Position numbers and translations under genes: made by a program
Assembly: GCA_947378615.1 (NCBI GenBank)
Contig: CANCKV010000235.1
Location: 1 to 5,920 of the forward strand
Reading direction: 5' to 3'
DNA: 5,920 nucleotides
DNA from: Chitinophagaceae bacterium
Lineage (GTDB): Bacteria; Bacteroidota; Bacteroidia; Chitinophagales; Chitinophagaceae
Notes under the pieces: generated by a model
Told to the model about the DNA's origin: nothing
Database searches by the model: none
What the model saw: only the letters and a program-made list of their open reading frames with translations
In this document: piece by piece, positions 1 to 5,920 of the stretch
Layout: each line of letters starts with the position of its first letter
Position numbering within the stretch: the stretch's first letter is position 1

Positions 1-7
1 AAAATAC

Positions 8-949
8 TTGCTTGCACTTTTTACCGACTTACTTACAGCCGCAACTTTAACTAAACTCCTATTACTAATTTTCGTATGCTTAATTCCTTTTGCTAATTTG
101 AATGCACAGGGTGCTGCTTCTTCTTTCATAAATAAGGGAAAGACGGGGAGGCAAGTATTTTATTTTGATAATGGAGGTAAACTGAAATCTCCATTGAAAG
201 TCTATTATTTTAGTCCAAAAGCAAACCCAGATAGTTTGCCCATCGTAATAATAATGCATGGAGCTCATCGGGATGCCTCTGCTTATATGGATGGTTTAGT
301 AGATGCAGCTACAGTTTTTAACTGTATCATAATTGCACCAGAGTTTGATAAAGACACCTATCCTGAAACTGATATGTATAATTTGGGGAATGTTTACAAC
401 AAAAAAAGCCATGTTTTTACTCCAAAAGAAGAATGGACTTTCGAATTAATAGAACCACTGTTTGATGAAATTGTAAAACAAATTAAAAGCAGTGATAAAG
501 GCTATTATTTCTATGGTCATTCTGCCGGGGGGCAGTTTGTTACTCGCTTTTTGTTGTTCGAGCCAGTGAATAGGATTATTCGTGCTGCTGCTGCCAATCC
601 AGGTTGGTACACGCTACCATCAAATGATGTAAACTTTCCTTTTGGATTAAATAAATCTAATGTTCCAGCTTCAAACATCCCTATTATGTATGCAAAGAAA
701 GTTTTTCTTTTATTGGGTACCGCAGATGTGATTAGAGAGAGTGTCGATTTTAACTCTTCCGCACAAGCTGATGCACAAGGTCAAAATAGATTTGAACGAG
801 GCCAATATTTCTTTAAGATGGCTAAAAGTAATGCAGAAAAATTAAATACACCTTTCAATTGGACAGAGGTTTTCGTGCCAGGAATTGGTCACAACAATGA
901 GGGAATGAGCAAGTTTGCCCTATCACTTTTCTTTATGGATATTAAATAA
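8..949 (+). CDS. Exported alpha/beta hydrolase, PHB depolymerase/esterase-like (5' end uncertain)
   Basis: Probable serine hydrolase acting on an ester or related bond in the periplasm or outside the cell. Numbered from the TTG at 8, residues 17-33 are a hydrophobic signal segment ending LNA, with likely cleavage before Gln34. The alpha/beta hydrolase landmarks follow in order: the HG oxyanion motif at residues 84-85, the nucleophile elbow GHSAGG with Ser172, an acid in GTAD (Asp240), and the catalytic His295 in GIGHN. The ANPGWYTLP stretch near residues 197-204 resembles PHB-depolymerase-like hydrolases. The start is unsettled: no in-frame ATG precedes residue 83, and the frame is open to the window edge, so the true start may be upstream. 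The stop lies 15 bases before the symporter gene, which supports co-transcription. The fold and catalytic triad are well supported; the substrate is unknown. Confidence 0.82.
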   Translation: MLALFTDLLTAATLTKLLLLIFVCLIPFANLNAQGAASSFINKGKTGRQVFYFDNGGKLKSPLKVYYFSPKANPDSLPIVIIMHGAHRDASAYMDGLVDAATVFNCIIIAPEFDKDTYPETDMYNLGNVYNKKSHVFTPKEEWTFELIEPLFDEIVKQIKSSDKGYYFYGHSAGGQFVTRFLLFEPVNRIIRAAAANPGWYTLPSNDVNFPFGLNKSNVPASNIPIMYAKKVFLLLGTADVIRESVDFNSSAQADAQGQNRFERGQYFFKMAKSNAEKLNTPFNWTEVFVPGIGHNNEGMSKFALSLFFMDIK

Positions 950-964
950 TAAAAACTAATAAGG

Positions 965-2275
965 ATGAAATTTATTAAGCAGTTATATGTACAAGTTCTA
1001 ATCGGAGTTATTTTGGGGGTATTAGTAGGATATTATTTCCCTTCGTACAATAATGTAGGGAAAATGATTGGGGATGGGTATATCAACTTGATTAAAATGT
1101 TAATTGCTCCCTTGATTTTCTTTACAGCTACAGTTGGTATTGCAGGCTCAGGGAATATGGGAGAGGCAGGAAGAATTGGGGGGAAGGCCATCATTTATTT
1201 TCAGATAGCATCTGCTGTTGCAATGATTTTGGGTGTAGTGGTAGTGAATATCGTCCATCCGGGCACAGGAGTCTCCACACAGAACTTGGCAGTAAATAGT
1301 ATTGATACCTATGTTCAAACTAGTAAAGATGTAAAATGGAGTGATTTTATCATGCATATTATTCCAAGTAATATTGTCGATTCCTTTGCTAAGGGAGAAA
1401 TCTTACAAGTACTTGTTTTCTCTATTTTGTTTGGTATTGGTTTGGGTAAGCTAGGACAAGTTGGGAGGTCTGTGGTGGTCACATTTGATAAAATAAACAA
1501 AGTATTGTTCGAAATATTGAATATGATTACCCTGTTAAGCCCCTTAGGTGCTTTTGGTGGTATGATGTACACAATGGGTAAATTTGGCTTTACTACCTTG
1601 ATAGTCTTAGGTAAATTGTTACTTACCTATTATTTAGCTGCAGCAATCTTTGTTTTCGTAATTCTTGGTTTGGTGATGTGGTATTACAAATTAAATGTCT
1701 TTAAGTTATTGGCATTTATCAAAGAAGAAATTCTAATTGTAGTGGGTTCTTTCAATAGTGAGTCTGTATTATCCAATCTTATTTATAAAATGGAGGAGGC
1801 GGGATGTGCACCTGCGGTAGTTGGTTTAGTAATTCCTGCAGGTTTTAGTTTTAACTTGGATGGAACATCCATTTATCTCAGTATGGCTGTCGTATTCATC
1901 GCACAAGTATTCAATGTTCCACTCGATTTATGGCAGGAAGTCACTATCATTGGTATCTTAATGATTACGAGTAAAGGGGCAGGTGGTATTTCTGGAAGTG
2001 GATTTGTCGTGTTAGCATCGAGTTTAGCCGCCATAAAAATTATTCCCGTTGAAGGGCTTGCGTTATTGATAGGAATAGACCGTTTTATGAGTCAGGCAAG
2101 GGCAATAACTAATACGATTAGTAATGCAGTAGCTACTGTGGTTATTGCTAGAAATGAAAACTTGTTGGACATGGATATTTATAATTCAGTGGTGGAAGGG
2201 AAAATTACTAATCATTCAAAAGTCTTTCCTATATCAACGCAAGAACAAGAAACAGCAATAAGCAAAGCTTTATAG
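965..2275 (+). CDS. Dicarboxylate/amino acid:cation symporter, DAACS family (DctA/GltP-like)
   Basis: Inner-membrane secondary transporter that would import a C4-dicarboxylate or acidic amino acid with Na+ or H+. At 436 residues it has the family's usual length. The N-terminus (KQLYVQVLIGVILG) matches the family's first membrane helix and supports the ATG at 965. Family signatures appear in order: SPLGAFGGM near residue 192, the NLDGT motif at 297-301 in TM7, the HP2 hairpin SKGAGGISGSG at 336-346, and IDRFMSQARAITN at 371-383 in TM8. Arg379 and Asn383 stand where substrate- and cation-site residues of GltPh lie, and Asn387 replaces the Asp of glutamate transporters, which is more DctA-like. 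The HP1 tip is odd: GSFNSES at 261-267 instead of the usual serine-rich GTSSSES, and Ser270 where a proline is expected. Family assignment is firm; the substrate is inferred. Confidence 0.95.
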   Translation: MKFIKQLYVQVLIGVILGVLVGYYFPSYNNVGKMIGDGYINLIKMLIAPLIFFTATVGIAGSGNMGEAGRIGGKAIIYFQIASAVAMILGVVVVNIVHPGTGVSTQNLAVNSIDTYVQTSKDVKWSDFIMHIIPSNIVDSFAKGEILQVLVFSILFGIGLGKLGQVGRSVVVTFDKINKVLFEILNMITLLSPLGAFGGMMYTMGKFGFTTLIVLGKLLLTYYLAAAIFVFVILGLVMWYYKLNVFKLLAFIKEEILIVVGSFNSESVLSNLIYKMEEAGCAPAVVGLVIPAGFSFNLDGTSIYLSMAVVFIAQVFNVPLDLWQEVTIIGILMITSKGAGGISGSGFVVLASSLAAIKIIPVEGLALLIGIDRFMSQARAITNTISNAVATVVIARNENLLDMDIYNSVVEGKITNHSKVFPISTQEQETAISKAL

Positions 2276-2309
2276 AAAAGTATAGTTCTAACGATTAAAT
2301 TGAGAAAAC

Positions 2310-3635
2310 ATGATGAGAAAACGAATGGCATTGTTTGCAATTATGGGCTTATTGCTCGGTGATAGTATTTTGGCGCAAGATATAGATTCTACTCTTGCTT
2401 CAACGGGTAACGTGCATCTGTTGAAATTACAGAAAAGTTATACTTTGGGTGAAGGCTTAAAGGTTCGTTCATCGGTTGGAAATATCACCTTCAATCAAAG
2501 CTTGCAAACACTTTATTTGATTACTTCCCCTAATAACTTTAACTCAACAAGTTCATCGTTTAGTATTAATAGGGCAAGGCTCACTATGAAAGGGAATATT
2601 TTCGATAAAAGAATTTACATGATTACGAGATTAAACTTCCCCGGCAACTATCAAAGTGCCACCACAGGTTCAAGGTCTTTCAATCCAGAATTGGAAGAGG
2701 CACTCATTCAATTTAGTCCTAACGCCACGCATACATTCAATGTGGGGTTGCGAGCAGATTATATTGACTCTCGTGAACTTAGGATTGAAGGAGAAGACAA
2801 CGGATTTATTGGCAGAAGTGCTGCATCATCTGCATTTGATGCAGTATTCGATTATGGCATTCGATATATTGGTAAATACAAACTTGGTGGCAAGCAGCTA
2901 TTAAAGCCTTATTTGTCTTTAACTACAGGTGATGGAAGAGCGGGATTACAAAAGAATTATGGTGGTTTTAAATATGGTATCCGACTCGATTATCTACCGT
3001 TTGATGACTTTAAAGCAGGGGGGGAATTTAGAACAGAGGACCTGGAAAGAGAAGAAACGCCAAAACTTGCCGTAGGTGTTGTTTACAGCATCAACAAAGG
3101 AGCTACTTCTGCTTATGGTACAAATGGGGGCAGATACCTATATGGTGATGCCAATCAAAATGTAGTTTTGCCTGATTACTCTAAATATATTTTTGATTAT
3201 ATCTTCAAATATCGTGGATTTTATTCAATGGGTAGTCTCATTGCTACTAAAGCAACCGTGCCTTCAAGCATAGCAGGAGCGTTTAGCCTAAAAGGAATAT
3301 TTACGCCGTATCCAACATTGCAGACTACTCATCAAGTTGATTCTACAGTTCGTTCCTATCTGAATATTGGTACAGGCTATAATATTCAAGCCGGATATTT
3401 ATTTAAGAGTGATTGGAGCGTTGCTTTAAGATATTCATACTTGAATAGCGATATATATTCAGCTGCATTCGCAAGTAGTAACCGTAATTACAGTTTTGTT
3501 TTAACTAAATACCTATCAGGTAATAACCTTAAAATACAAACTGAAGTGGATTACTACGAACTGCAAAACAATTTACAATCTATCAATAATAAGGGTACTT
3601 ATACAGGTCAAATAATGTTTTGTGTTAATTTATAA
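2310..3635 (+). CDS. Outer-membrane porin, OprO/OprP-like (first of a tandem pair)
   Basis: Predicted outer-membrane beta-barrel for diffusion of small, probably anionic solutes. The signal peptide has a basic start (MRKR) and a hydrophobic core, ending ILA with cleavage before Gln23. INRARLTMKGNIFDKR near residues 86-101 resembles the early strand and turn of the phosphate-selective porin O/P family. The body has alternating aromatic/polar strands such as KYGIRLDYLPFDDF near 221-234, and a late hairpin YLSGNNLKIQ at 401-410. The 441-residue length suits a 16-strand porin. The last residue is Leu rather than the more usual Phe. ATGs at 2310 and 2313 are both possible starts. It follows the symporter by 34 bases, the largest gap in the operon, and is paralogous to the next gene. 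A run of seven G at 3018-3024 encodes Gly237-Gly238. Phosphate specificity should not be assumed from the family name. Confidence 0.75.
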   Translation: MMRKRMALFAIMGLLLGDSILAQDIDSTLASTGNVHLLKLQKSYTLGEGLKVRSSVGNITFNQSLQTLYLITSPNNFNSTSSSFSINRARLTMKGNIFDKRIYMITRLNFPGNYQSATTGSRSFNPELEEALIQFSPNATHTFNVGLRADYIDSRELRIEGEDNGFIGRSAASSAFDAVFDYGIRYIGKYKLGGKQLLKPYLSLTTGDGRAGLQKNYGGFKYGIRLDYLPFDDFKAGGEFRTEDLEREETPKLAVGVVYSINKGATSAYGTNGGRYLYGDANQNVVLPDYSKYIFDYIFKYRGFYSMGSLIATKATVPSSIAGAFSLKGIFTPYPTLQTTHQVDSTVRSYLNIGTGYNIQAGYLFKSDWSVALRYSYLNSDIYSAAFASSNRNYSFVLTKYLSGNNLKIQTEVDYYELQNNLQSINNKGTYTGQIMFCVNL

Positions 3636-3652
3636 TATTAAAAAAAAGAACG
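3636..3652 (+). promoter_or_regulatory. A-rich translation leader of the second porin
   Basis: The 17-base gap between the two porin genes contains eight consecutive A at 3640-3647, then AGAACG directly before the ATG. There is no convincing Shine-Dalgarno motif. Bacteroidota commonly start translation from A-rich leaders, so this supports the ATG at 3653 over the in-frame ATG at 3668. No promoter is evident in the gap. Confidence 0.45.
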
Positions 3653-4942
3653 ATGACTGCTAAAAAAATGAATGTTATTTATGTGAGTGTGTTACTACTA
3701 ATTTCAAATTTAGTGGGAGCACAAGGGTATCAAAGTAAATTGGTTCCAAAAGATTCTACTTTAATTTATATTAATGGTGAAGGAACTTTTTTGCATCTTG
3801 GCAAGCAGGATGGTGCCACTTTTAACTTGGCTACTACGGTGCAATCGGGCTATCAATTAAATCAATTGGATTCTGCTAGTAATAAAACAAGTACTAACAG
3901 ATTGTCACTTAATCTTGTAAGGATTGCATTTACCGCTACTGGTTTGAAAAACAAAGTTTCAATGGGTATTGTAAATGACTTTACTGGCACATCAGGTATC
4001 CTAGAAGGTTGGGTAGGAATTGGTGTTTTGAATAATCATGGTAAGCTGATTTTAGGGCAAAAGCAAACTAATACGAACAACAGATTAGCAATGGCTGATG
4101 AAAAATATGCCTCTATCATGACACAATCTATCGCAGGGAAATCTAATGATGGCATTGTATATGGTGGATTGATGCAAAACTTTGTGGGTTCTACAAGGGA
4201 AGGCGGTATCTTCTTCGAAACTAATTTCAATGTAAATAAATGCAGAATCTATCCTTCTGTTTCTATTACAACAGGGAAAGGGCAAAACTTTTTTGCTACT
4301 CAAACAGGGCCTGGAATTAAATATGGAGGTCGTTTAGATGTGATGCCGATGGGCGATTTTATTAAAAACGGAGCTTTCGTTGCCGATGATATCTATAGAG
4401 AACCTAAACCTAAATTAGCAATTGGTTTTGCGGGCAGTTATAATGTACAGGCAAATAGTCCGATTGGTTCTGACAATGGTGGTGTAGTAGGTATTTATAA
4501 GGGAGGGGCTGCTTCTGGAGCAAATTATAGGAAATTAGTTGCCGACGCCATTTATAAATGCCAGGGTTTTGCATTGGTAGGAGAATATGTTAATGGGTCA
4601 ATTGCTGGGAAAGACTTATTTACTAATGCAAGTGGTACAGCCAAACTGACAGATACTCTTGCAAGTGGTTTATACAATTTAGGAAATGCAATCAATCTTC
4701 AAGGGTCTTATATCACTAAAAGTGGATGGGCTTTCGACCTTCGGTTCTCTCATATCACACCAGAAAAATATATTGCAACTTCTCTAGTTCATAATCAAAC
4801 TTGGTTTACAGGCGGTGTCAACAAATATTTAAGTGGCAATGCACTAAAAATTGGATTGAATGTGAATTATATTCAAGACAATAATTCAGTAATTCTCAAA
4901 AAAATACTCACAGGTAATCTTGCCATTCAACTAATTTTCTAA
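3653..4942 (+). CDS. Outer-membrane porin, OprO/OprP-like (second of a tandem pair)
   Basis: Second predicted beta-barrel, 429 residues. The signal peptide has a lysine pair at 4-5 and a hydrophobic core ending VGA, with likely cleavage before Gln24. It ends in Phe (AIQLIF), the classic C-terminal residue of outer-membrane barrels. It is clearly related to the upstream porin: IKYGGRLDVMPMGDF (about 222-236) aligns with FKYGIRLDYLPFDDF, REPKPKLAIG (249-258) with REETPKLAVG, and KYLSGNALKI (391-400) with KYLSGNNLKI. Elsewhere the two differ widely, so the duplication is old and the pores may differ in selectivity or expression. The N-terminal third lacks the clear RARLTMKG-type turn and instead has NRLSLNLVRIAFTATG near 82-97. 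It lies 17 bases after the first porin. Family placement comes partly from the paralogue; the solute is unknown. Confidence 0.7.
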   Translation: MTAKKMNVIYVSVLLLISNLVGAQGYQSKLVPKDSTLIYINGEGTFLHLGKQDGATFNLATTVQSGYQLNQLDSASNKTSTNRLSLNLVRIAFTATGLKNKVSMGIVNDFTGTSGILEGWVGIGVLNNHGKLILGQKQTNTNNRLAMADEKYASIMTQSIAGKSNDGIVYGGLMQNFVGSTREGGIFFETNFNVNKCRIYPSVSITTGKGQNFFATQTGPGIKYGGRLDVMPMGDFIKNGAFVADDIYREPKPKLAIGFAGSYNVQANSPIGSDNGGVVGIYKGGAASGANYRKLVADAIYKCQGFALVGEYVNGSIAGKDLFTNASGTAKLTDTLASGLYNLGNAINLQGSYITKSGWAFDLRFSHITPEKYIATSLVHNQTWFTGGVNKYLSGNALKIGLNVNYIQDNNSVILKKILTGNLAIQLIF

Positions 4943-4953
4943 ACAAAAAAAAC
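4943..4953 (+). promoter_or_regulatory. A-rich translation leader of the lipoprotein gene
   Basis: The whole 11-base gap consists of A and C with eight consecutive A at 4945-4952, ending one base before the ATG. There is no Shine-Dalgarno motif. The gap is too short for an independent promoter, so the lipoprotein is expected to be translated from the porin transcript. Confidence 0.45.
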
Positions 4954-5736
4954 ATGAAAAAGAACATTATATCATACGCACTTATCATTTTATTATTATC
5001 AAGTTGTTCATCAAAACTTGATTTTACTGCACCCTCAACACCTGTAACTCCTCCTGTAGGCAGTTCCGATTTATTAATATCAGAGGTCGCCACTGCTATC
5101 AATACTTATACTGGACCAACAGGTACAAAGGCAAGAAATCATTATGTAGAATTATATAATGGTACAACCGGAAGTCTTGATTTATCTAATTATGCAGTAG
5201 GATATCAAGCTGTAACCGACACAAATACACTTTCTCCATGGAATTTCCCTGACACCACATTCTTTATTACGCTGAAAGGGACAGTAGCTACGAAGAATTG
5301 TTTTGTTATTGCATCTCCACAAGCAGATACGGATTTGATTAAGTCGAATATAACTTGGGGGACAACAAGTACGGCTTCTGCTGATGCTGTAACTTCGTTG
5401 CAATTATCAGGAAATAGTGCGCTTGCATTGTTAAAAAAAGATACTAAAGGCACTTTTATACTCTCAGGCAATAAATACAAAATTATAGATGTCTTCTGTA
5501 GCCCGTTGGTAGCAAGAATTGCCACTACAGGAAAAACAAGTGCTAGGAACAATATAATATGGGCAGTAGCCGATACCACAAATGATACTCGGAATAGAAC
5601 TTTTTGGCGTAAACCCTCAATCACCGCTCCTCAGTCCGATTGGTCTATATCTAATGCAGCCGGTAACTCTCAATGGGAAATATCTCTAGACAAGGTTTGG
5701 GATTACACAAATGTTGGTTTGCCAACTGCTCATTAA
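4954..5736 (+). CDS. Lipoprotein with a lamin-tail-like domain
   Basis: Small 260-residue envelope lipoprotein. The N-terminus is a lipoprotein signal: MKKN, a hydrophobic core, and the lipobox LSSC with the lipidated cysteine at 18. A Ser/Thr/Pro-rich linker runs to about residue 37. The rest reads as one lamin-tail (LTD) immunoglobulin-like domain: LLISEVA at 40-46, YVELYNGT at 64-71, LDLSNYAVGYQ at 75-85, the strand CFVIASPQ at 116-123, SGNSALALLKKD at 152-163, IIDVF at 177-181, then NRTFWRKPS and a closing WDYTNVG. No catalytic domain is attached, so it is more likely a binding or scaffold protein than an enzyme. Cys116 and Cys182 could form a disulfide. It is last in the operon, 11 bases after the porin. 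The lipobox is certain; the LTD call rests on motif recognition. Confidence 0.75.
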   Translation: MKKNIISYALIILLLSSCSSKLDFTAPSTPVTPPVGSSDLLISEVATAINTYTGPTGTKARNHYVELYNGTTGSLDLSNYAVGYQAVTDTNTLSPWNFPDTTFFITLKGTVATKNCFVIASPQADTDLIKSNITWGTTSTASADAVTSLQLSGNSALALLKKDTKGTFILSGNKYKIIDVFCSPLVARIATTGKTSARNNIIWAVADTTNDTRNRTFWRKPSITAPQSDWSISNAAGNSQWEISLDKVWDYTNVGLPTAH

Positions 5737-5920
5737 ATGGTTATAGAATTTCAATAATAGACTTTGTATACCTAGTGTGAAGTCTATTATTGAATTCAAA
5801 TTAAGATGGAATCCTAGAAAATTGTAAATACACATTAAGATTTTCTCGTTTAAGGCAATGGCAGATGGTTCATCTTGGCCAAATGGGTATTCTTTTTCTA
5901 AAAGTTCGAAATAATTGAGC
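5686..5920 (-). CDS. Possible 3' end of a convergent gene, function unknown
   Basis: On the - strand one frame is open from the right edge (first full codon at 5919) to a TAG at 5688-5686, 77 codons. The other two - strand frames stop early. The part nearest the edge reads like real protein (FELLEKEYPFGQDEPSAIAL, then NEKILMCIYNFLGF), with a normal mix of charged and hydrophobic residues. I do not recognise the family. Against it, the frame runs through the inverted repeat and overlaps the lipoprotein gene by about 50 bases, and its last third is less protein-like. If real, the gene starts outside the window; it could also be a decayed gene end or chance. Confidence 0.33.
   Translation of the reverse strand, partial: LNYFELLEKEYPFGQDEPSAIALNEKILMCIYNFLGFHLNLNSIIDFTLGIQSLLLKFYNHLMSSWQTNICVIPNLV
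5746..5797. terminator. Long inverted repeat, likely operon terminator, possibly bidirectional
   Basis: A perfect 15-base inverted repeat pairs 5750-5764 with 5780-5794. It extends to 18 pairs (5746-5748 with 5795-5797) if T5749 is bulged. The formal loop is 5765-5779, and several G-U and A-U pairs could shorten it. The repeat begins 9 bases after the lipoprotein stop codon, where an operon terminator is expected. The stem is AT-rich and no long U tract follows on either strand, so it is not a textbook intrinsic terminator. It may instead protect the 3' end of the transcript. Confidence 0.62.

Noticed and set aside
65..82. Possible lipobox around Cys24 in the hydrolase signal segment
   Set aside because: The residue before the cysteine is Val rather than Gly, Ala or Ser, and a normal cleavage site (LNA before Gln34) lies ten residues later. 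A secreted or periplasmic protein fits better.
2276..2309. Internal promoter between the symporter and the first porin
   Set aside because: This is the largest gap in the operon, but its 34 bases show no TAnnTTTG-type motif and no hairpin.
2310..4942. Phosphate-starvation function based on the OprO/OprP resemblance
   Set aside because: The family name comes from a few phosphate/polyphosphate porins. There is no Pst, Pho or phosphatase gene here, and the symporter points to carboxylates.
5205..5624. A 139-codon - strand open frame with hydrophobic stretches
   Set aside because: It lies wholly inside the lipoprotein gene, whose lipobox and domain motifs are clear. It has no recognisable motif of its own and is best explained as an antisense shadow.
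5755..5766. Bacteroidota -7 promoter motif (TAnnTTTG) in TAATAGACTTTG
   Set aside because: The spacing is one base too long, no matching upstream element is visible, the motif lies in the hairpin arm, and no + strand gene follows.
5850..5917. Short + strand open frame beginning ATGGCAGAT
   Set aside because: It has fewer than 20 codons, no leader signal and low-complexity composition, and it sits opposite the more protein-like - strand frame.

Overview
The window looks like a piece of a Bacteroidota chromosome, probably from the Chitinophagaceae/Sphingobacteriales side of the phylum. This placement is inferred. It rests on AT-rich coding sequence, A-rich leaders in place of Shine-Dalgarno sites, signal peptides that end in Ala-Gln, an LSSC lipobox on a small surface lipoprotein, and OprO/OprP-like barrels. 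No rRNA, tRNA, insertion sequence, CRISPR array or phage gene is visible.

Layout: five genes lie head to tail on the + strand with gaps of only 11 to 34 bases, so they are very probably one operon. They are (1) an exported alpha/beta hydrolase of the PHB-depolymerase/esterase-like type, whose 5' end may lie outside the window (8-949); (2) a DAACS-family (DctA/GltP-like) dicarboxylate or amino acid:cation symporter (965-2275); (3) and (4) two divergent tandem OprO/OprP-like porins (2310-3635 and 3653-4942); (5) a small lipoprotein made of one lamin-tail-like domain (4954-5736). Nine bases after the last stop codon is a long AT-rich inverted repeat (5746-5797), the likely operon terminator. The remaining 120 bases contain no + strand gene. 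A - strand reading frame stays open from the right edge to 5686 and may be the 3' end of a convergent gene.

How the genes may work together (inference): the hydrolase would cut an ester-type substrate outside the cytoplasm, the porins would pass small anionic products through the outer membrane, and the symporter would take them across the inner membrane by cation coupling. The lamin-tail lipoprotein could bind substrate or a partner at the envelope. This is an all-in-one carboxylate-scavenging arrangement without the usual SusC/SusD pair. The substrate cannot be read from the sequence. The most distinctive molecular oddity is the symporter's HP1 hairpin, where the normally serine-rich tip and its following proline are replaced. 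I see no clearly new defence or mobile system here; the candidate novelty is the operon itself.
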